Below are positions 57,801 to 64,000 of a DNA stretch of 64,000 nucleotides, one piece after another. How positions within the stretch are numbered: position 1 is the first letter of the stretch; each line of letters begins with the position of its first letter. Location: NCBI RefSeq assembly GCF_965363235.1, contig NC_134846.1:2733001-2797000 (forward strand), read 5' to 3'. The position numbers and the translations under genes are program-made. A model generated the notes under the pieces. That model saw nothing but the letters and a program-made list of their open reading frames with translations, ran no database searches and had not been told where the DNA came from. The stretch comes from Mytilus galloprovincialis. Lineage: Eukaryota; Mollusca; Bivalvia; Mytilida; Mytilidae.

Positions 57801-58324
57801 CTTCAGTTAAATACTGGAGTAAAAGACTGTTCCTAATAATATTGAATTAACGCAATACTAAACAAAAGCACTTAACAATGCTTAAGTACTCATGATTCAT
57901 TTTAGTCAAAATTTAAGAAATCTGCAGTTTTAAATCAGAATTCATATCCACTACAAGATTATCAATTTTTAATATTTTAAAATTTTGTAAAAAATATGAA
58001 AGCTAACTACATGTTTCCTAAAAATATGTTAAAAACAATTTGTGTTCATAGACCAGTGGTTACTCACTGTACTAGTCAACAAAATGTATCAATTTTCAAG
58101 AATAATAATGGATATACAGTGCCAAGCTATAAAGTTGTCCTGTTTCCGTAAAATTTACCGAATGTTGTTTCTGTAATAGCAATTCTTTTTTTTAAAAGGT
58201 AACAAGATAACAAAATGTTTATTTCTCAATTGATTAATTTAAAAAAAAAACACACATTTAAAAATCAAAAACCAAATTTCAACATAAAAATGTTTTGAAT
58301 ACTGTATATTTTGAATTTTAATAA
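57801..58324. other. Intergenic AT-rich DNA
   Basis: No gene, RNA or clear repeat recognised. Confidence 0.5.
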
Positions 58325-58555
58325 TAAATTTTAGATTTTTGAAATACTAAGGCTTTTCTACCTCAGGCATAGATTACCTTAGCTGGATTTGACAAAACTT
58401 TTAGAAATTTTGGTCTTCAATGCTCTTCAACTTCGTACTTTGTTAAGTTTGGCCTTTTTTGGATTCGAGCGTCACTGATGAGTCTTTTGTAGACGAAACG
58501 CGCGTCTGGCGTATATACAAAATTTAGTCCTGGTATCTATGATGAGTTTATTTCC
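58325..58555 (+). repeat. Dispersed 220-bp repeat, copy 2
   Basis: Direct copy of 56665-56885 at about 1.66 kb spacing with scattered differences, ending GTCCTGGTATCTATGATGAG. Confidence 0.75.
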
Positions 58556-58967
58556 ATTCTATAACTTTGTTGCCGATTTTAATACATCGTTTCCTAAAAG
58601 AATACATATGCCACCTTTGTTTAATAAGTAAACACGGTATTCTTTCACATTCCGGAATACTGAGATTTTCTGAATTATATGCACTCGCTTTGGAAATGGA
58701 AATATTTCATTGTTTATATAACAGTTTGTCATACATTTTAATTTGAATTTGTGTATCGTAACTATTATTGAAAAAGATATTTACATGAGATATAGTTGGA
58801 TAATATTATAAAAGATCAATGTTTAAAAGAAAAATAAATGAAAAAGTAACTGACCAGAAACAAATATTTACATATATGTTTATGTTTTGTTCCCAAGTTC
58901 CGACGCAGCGGATAAACAAAGTGTTTTTTTTTTAAACATTTGGTTTAGTAGATAGATAGATTTATAC

Positions 58968-58973
58968 TTTATT
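58968..58973 (-). promoter_or_regulatory. Polyadenylation signal AATAAA for the PKS gene
   Basis: AATAAA on the minus strand, about 220 bases past the putative stop codon at 59190. It is the first canonical signal seen after the last exon, giving a 3' untranslated region of roughly 240 bases. Confidence 0.45.
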
Positions 58974-59189
58974 CTCTAAAAACTAAATACAAGTTCATTG
59001 ACACGCAATTGTGTATTAAATATGTACAATAGTAATGGGACACACGTTACAAAACACTTTTAAAAGGTAAAAAAATAGTTTAAACTTAAAAAAAGTATAA
59101 TGTTATTTACACAAGTTATACAATGTAGTTTTTAGGCATACTAGTCTTAATATACAGCATTCCTCGTTTTTTGTCTTTCTCTGTAACTG

Positions 59190-59213
59190 TTACATATTCC
59201 TAGCTGAAAATAC
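59190..59213 (-). CDS. Putative last coding exon of the PKS gene (VFSARNM-stop)
   Basis: After a TTATTACAG acceptor the sequence reads seven codons and then TAA, in the frame left open by the 59705-59764 exon. An AATAAA lies about 220 bases further on, which supports this as the terminal exon. The coding status depends on how the previous exon is joined; otherwise it is 3' untranslated sequence. Confidence 0.35.
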   Translation of the reverse strand, partial: VFSARNM

Positions 59214-59704
59214 CTGTAATAAAACATAACAATATTTTCAGAGAAGAAGGCGGGGCATGGCAATTTTTGTGGTTAATTTGAATACAAAAATAACTTGCAG
59301 TTTTGAAATCTTTCAAAAGTTCAGATATTAGTTGTTCAGCATTTACCTTCATGCTATATGAATGTTACCCTGTACAAATATTCATTAAACATTTACAGTG
59401 GCTGTCAACACACAAAAATCAATGTTTATTTTCATTTTTTATGAAGAGATCATCAATGAATTCTTTTGTAGATAAATATAAGGCAAAAAAGCCTGTTTTT
59501 CCCTGAAATCCTGAAAATTTAATGAAAATGAATTATTTCCAAAGAATTGTTACACAAATTAAGTTGAAACCTTTATAAAGAAGATATACAAAAATCTGCA
59601 TTTGTTTATCTTTTAAAACAAAAATGTTTAAGATGTCTTTTTGTATGATACAAAAAAGACAAGAAAAGTTTCAAATAAAAATAAAAATTTAAATATTGTA
59701 ATAC

Positions 59705-59764
59705 CTTGTCGTTGATGTAATCTGTTGGTTGATCCATAATTTCAGCAACTGTCATCATGAATTT
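59705..59764 (-). CDS. Putative penultimate exon of the PKS gene
   Basis: A 60-base stretch lies between a pyrimidine-rich TTTCAG acceptor and an AAG|GTATTA donor, and reads KFMMTVAEIMDQPTDYINDK in phase 0. The preceding PKS exon ends in phase 1, so a direct join at this acceptor would hit an in-frame TGA within 8 codons. A second acceptor-like GACAG at about 59750 restores the open frame. Either the protein ends here or the downstream acceptor (or a missed small exon) is used. The reading frame is uncertain. Confidence 0.4.
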
Positions 59765-60846
59765 CTGAAAGTGTTTTAATAACATTATCATACTAATAAT
59801 AAACATTTAGCAAATAATGAGAACAATGTATAATACACAGCAAGATTCTATATAAAAATTAAAAAATTGTCAAAAACAAAAAACTGTATCAAACCTTCTA
59901 TTGATTGAAATGTTATAAACGTCTAAGGAAATGACTTTATACACATTAACATCGGAGGATTTGCCATTGGTTTAATTGTAGAAAGTATATATCATGTTTT
60001 ATTACATATTAGGTTGTAGACTAAATTGTGTACACATTCTATTTTTAATATCCCTGTTAGAAAGTGTTTATATTTTTAGAAACACGGTAATACGATATGG
60101 GGTAAGTAAAATCCATTTGGGGTGAGATCAAACCCAAATATATATCGTATTAGGTCACTCGAACACCGTGTAACGAATTTATCTTACCGACTCTCTTCAT
60201 TTATGGTATTTTGACTAGCGGTCTACCAAAGAGACTAAGTCTTCAATACTTAATATAAACGACCTACTTCTATTTGTACATATACAAACAAAATGTCAAC
60301 AATAACAACTGGTAAGCTTTAAATTTGATTTATGAAATTTATTTCAATCGTTCATTACATGTTTCAATTTCTTCGTCTGTTGAAAACCTTTCAGATTTCT
60401 TTTTTGTTTTTGAAAGGGAAGTACCTCCCTAATGCGAACGACAACAACTTGTTAGCTTTGAATGTGTTTTATGAATTTATTTCAATCTTTCATCACCAAT
60501 GTTTTTGTCTGTTGAAACCTTTAAGATTTCCCCTCAACATCGTGTTGTTTATATAAAGGGAAGTGCCATCTTTTTTGTTTTAAAAGGGAAGTAACTCCTT
60601 ACTAAACCCATATGGTAACTAACCATGTATGGTTACTAACCCTATATTTTTGTGAATACCATATATCAAATGTACATAGTCACCACGTGCAGTCCTTTAA
60701 CCAATCATGACCATATAAATATATAGGAGATAAGATAAGTTAAAACATGACCTTTTGATAATTAGAAATATCTTACCAACCGATCACCAAAATTTTGTCA
60801 GCCTTTTTAATTCTCAACTTTTATATATATATATATATATAATTAC
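59765..60846 (-). other. Probable PKS intron
   Basis: Bounded by the GTAATT donor of the large exon and the TTTCAG (or downstream GACAG) acceptor. The donor runs straight into a (TA)n microsatellite at 60822-60841. A small missed exon here cannot be excluded. Confidence 0.45.
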
Positions 60847-63800
60847 CTTCAGATTCAAATGTCCTTCGAATCCTGTGTACATTGTTTTCATGGAGCTGTG
60901 CCTTTTCTGTTCCGAAATGTACATTCTTGAATTTATCGTCAGTTTTGATTTTAATGATAAACATCTCATGGAGTTGTTGCAGGGATATGCTCTGGTCCAT
61001 TACAATTGTATATGCCACATCTAAAAGGTTATCTAAGATGGCTGCGGCTGTCACTTCATCTGCAAATCTTGGATGACATTGGAGTTCCAACCAGTTTCTA
61101 CTCTGTGTGCAGTCAGTAATGACATGAATTGAGGTGCTAAATCGTGAATCCACAGAGACTACTTGAACTGGACGTATTCCAAGTTTTGAAGATGTTAGTT
61201 CTTGACTTATATCTTTGTCACAAAGGACAGCATGCTTAAATACTGATATGAGAGATCCTCTGTCTTTTGATAAGGACTCAATAACACTGTGAGATATCAA
61301 GAATTTAGAAGTTACTAGTTTGATTTCCTTTAAATTTTCAAGAACAAATTCTTGTACTGATTTGTCTTTCTTATCAACATTTGCGATGATTGGAATCAAA
61401 GTTTCAAGTGGTCCTTCATACTGTTTGCTACCATCCTCCTCTCGTAGATCCACATTTGTAACGACAGAAGGAGTTTCTGACGTTGACATAAAATGTAACA
61501 GTAACTGGTATGCTGTAAGAAATAGGTCTTTAATCGACGAATTGTGAATCAATGTCCATTTGGTTATGTGTTCAATTATTTTACCTTTTATTTCAAGTCT
61601 TCTGATAATCATGGTCTGGTCGGATGACTTTGCCTGGTCAAAATTAGGCAGACACATGGGTTGATAGTTGTTGCCAAGTTTTGATCTCCAATATTCCATT
61701 TTGGTGTCTGTGCTACAAAGCATTCTTTCAATAACATCGGTTTTTGAGTATTTGTTTTGCTGTAGCTTATTGCTTTCTTTCAACACATCATTGCTTAAAA
61801 TGGCAAACAAATCATTCACAAATATTTCAATACTTCTGAAGTCAAAGTAAAACCGACGAAAGCGCAAATTCAAAAGTTGTGTGTCGTCCTCTCGTACTGA
61901 CATGGAGGCAAAAAGGAGTCTTGTTTCCATCAGCTTTTCGGTTTTCTTCATGTTGTTAGTTCTAGTGTTATTGAGTCCCAGATCATGGTCTATAAGAATC
62001 TTAAAATCAAACTTTTCACCTGATAAAAGGTCAAGGTTGCGTGGTTGGCGGTAGAATTCTAAATTCAGCTCGCGATGCTTAGCTTCAATATTTTCTAACA
62101 ATTTCAACATTGTCTCGTTTTGCAGGATTCGATATGTTTCTCCACTATCTATATAGTATTCGGATAACACGAATGGATGCAGCTTTCCGATTTGTTCTAG
62201 GCACGTTATCAGGAGATTTGTCTCATGTAAATTCTTTTCCACACACAATTGTATATCAACAAAACTGTCTGCATTTTTCATATCTGTAATTGGATCTACA
62301 TAGCTTTTTTCGATATCTGTCAAAGGTGTCCTAAAATTTTCAAGTACATTTCGCAATTCACGTAATTTCTGTACAGGAACTTGTCCAGGTTTACTGTTTA
62401 CAGATTGCAGATGTTCAAGTAACAAATTTGAAATGGACTCTATAGTTGCAGATTCAGCGATAACAGAAACAACAGGGAGTCGTACATGAATACGTTTGTT
62501 GATAGAGTTAACAAATTCCAACCCTTTCATTGAATCCATTCCAATGGAAACTAGATTTGTACTTGGCGTCAAGATGGACATTTCAACAGCAAAAACATCT
62601 GCTGCTATAACCGAAGTTATCCTGATTGTTTCTTGAATTTGCTTTTTTGTTGACAATTTCAATAAATCATCCGTATCCATCAAAGTATTTGTAAACTGGG
62701 AAATTTCTGCAAAAATATCTAATATTCGGAGCTCTCTTAAAATAGGGACTACTCTGGACATAATTGATATGTCTGCCGTTTGTCGATTCACAGTTTTCCA
62801 GTCAATGGTTCCACATATTACTTGTGTTGAGTTTTTCATTAGTATATATAAAAAACATTCTCTTATGTCAGTCCTTGTTAATGAATTGTAGCCTTGGGAT
62901 TCAAAAAATTGTTCAAGACCATCCTTAACTTTCATAAGTCCAAGCTGAAGTGGACCCCAATTTATAGTTTGCCCCGAAAGCCCTGTGCTCTGTCTGTAAA
63001 AGGAAACAGCATCCATAAATGAATTCCCTGCTCCATAATTGAGTTGCCCAACATTCCCAAATGCAGATGCTGTTGACGAATGCAGTACAAAATAATCTAA
63101 ATCCATGTCTTTTGTTACCATGTGTAGATTCCATGTACCTAACACTTTTGGTCGTAGAACTTTATCAAGCTTCAATTCTGTCATATTCAAAATAGTGCCA
63201 TCGTCAAGAACTGCAGCTCCTTGAAAGACCCCTTTTATAGGTTGATTTGAATACTTCATCTTAATCTTGTCAAAAGCTTTCTTCAAAGATAAGATATCTG
63301 TTATGTCAGTTTCTACAAATTCAATCTTGCAGATAAATGTATCCATTAGTGTCCGCATCCATGCAGTTTGTTCATCACTAGGATTTCTACGTCCAAATAT
63401 AAATACAGCACCACCGCCTAGTTCGCAAATTAATTTCACAATCTCTTGTCCGAGACCGGTTAAACCCCCTACGACAATGTACGACGAATGTTTACCAAAT
63501 AGATCATTTCGTTTTGATGCAACACCAAGCATTCGAACAGTGTCTTTAATGTCGTTTTTGTCTTTGGTATCGAAACAAAATGTTCTACTATTCCCACATG
63601 CTATTGGAATCTTTTGCAGCATACCAACTGCAGTATCTGTGACTAACCATTGTTTAATTAGACAGATTAATTTAGACAAATTGTGTCTTTGTAAAACTTC
63701 CTCGTTGTTGACGAGCTTTAGCCTTAAAGATGGACAAACATAGCGTAGTGGTCTTTCATTTGTTCTGCTTATGAGATTTGTGAAAGAAAATATTTCAACT

Positions 63801-64000
63801 GATGAATGGTTATTTTCAATCAATATTGTTTCCAATTTGTCAACATTTGTTGACAAAAAGATAATTTGCAAAGCTGGTGTAATCCTAAAAGACTCGAGTT
63901 CTGCTAAGTTGAAAATGTTCACAGTGGAATCCTGGGGTCTACCTGTGTAATCAAGGATGCACTCTAGAAGATGAACAACATGAATGGTGGCTACAGTCTC
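60847..64000 (-). CDS. Type I polyketide synthase / FAS-like megasynthase, C-terminal part (KR-ACP-condensation-like), partial
   Basis: One uninterrupted exon of at least 3.15 kb, open to the right edge, so the 5' part is missing; numbering here starts at the codon at 63922. A ketoreductase domain (about 147-380) has the NADPH loop GGLTGLG (152-158), an LDD motif (239-241), the catalytic serine region HSSTASAFGN, Tyr296 in GQLNYGAGN and Asn300, so it should reduce a beta-keto thioester to the hydroxyl; LDD is the B-type KR signature. An acyl carrier protein (about 432-505) carries GMDSM, with Ser464 as the phosphopantetheine site. A third domain (about 535-1015) resembles an NRPS condensation or acyltransferase fold, including EYWRSKLG. 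In its active-site motif HHxxxDG the histidines and glycine are replaced (RRFYFDF, 689-695). The exon ends at a GTAATT donor (GAAG|GTAATT). KS, AT, DH and ER are not visible. The product cannot be predicted. Confidence 0.9.

Noticed and set aside
60821-60846. IYIYI tail on the PKS reading frame
   Set aside because: It lies beyond a good GTAATT donor and is a (TA)n microsatellite, so it is intronic.
63267-63743. 158-codon plus-strand ORF
   Set aside because: Antisense of the ketoreductase-coding region of the PKS.

Overview
This window is animal nuclear DNA. It is AT-rich and intron-rich, with GT-AG introns and AATAAA polyadenylation signals, and most of its length is repeats. The repeat families (a dispersed element carrying a motif like GAGAGTTGTCTCATTGGCA, small elements with GGCGGATCC ends, and a repeat whose unit ends in GACGACGG runs) are ones I associate with bivalve molluscs, most likely a marine mussel. 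That placement is inference. There are no operons.

Three genes can be built with confidence. (1) A plus-strand gene at 15076-17277 in three exons encodes a 355-residue protein: an N-terminal caspase-recruitment (CARD) domain followed by coiled coil, the architecture of innate-immune adaptors. (2) A minus-strand gene at 29168-49483 in eleven exons encodes a complete 522-residue flavin monoamine oxidase homologue. All splice phases agree, and it has an N-terminal FAD-binding motif and a C-terminal tail anchor. The cysteine that carries covalent FAD in vertebrate MAO is a serine here. (3) A minus-strand gene enters from the right edge (64000 down to about 58950). It is the 3' end of a large type I polyketide synthase or FAS-like megasynthase: ketoreductase, acyl carrier protein, then a C-terminal domain that resembles an NRPS condensation domain with a degenerate HHxxxDG motif. 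Its upstream KS, AT and DH domains, if present, lie outside the window.

Layout. 1-8 kb: intergenic DNA with small inverted-repeat elements and one possible signal-peptide exon. 8.3-11 kb: a composite repeat that reappears inverted at 54-57.8 kb. 11.6-12.6 kb: a 54-bp minisatellite. 13.5 kb: a short 41-42 bp tandem repeat. 15-17.3 kb: the CARD gene. 17.97-20.42 kb: a foldback element with 37-bp terminal inverted repeats. 21.6-28.4 kb: a large 81-bp satellite with higher-order structure that degrades into diverged monomers next to the MAO 3' end. 28.4-49.5 kb: the MAO gene, whose introns hold a 5.9-kb TTAA-flanked element with a nested 500-bp tandem unit (intron 6) and a decayed transposon-like ORF (intron 1). 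49.6 kb: a perfect-ended palindromic element with a 10-bp target duplication, about 130 bp upstream of the MAO start. 50-54 kb: intergenic DNA with repeats. 54-58.5 kb: the inverted composite repeat and dispersed repeats. 59-64 kb: the PKS gene.

The three genes share no evident pathway. The region of most biological interest is the PKS with its unusual C-terminal domain, followed by the MAO with a changed flavin site and the CARD-coiled-coil protein.
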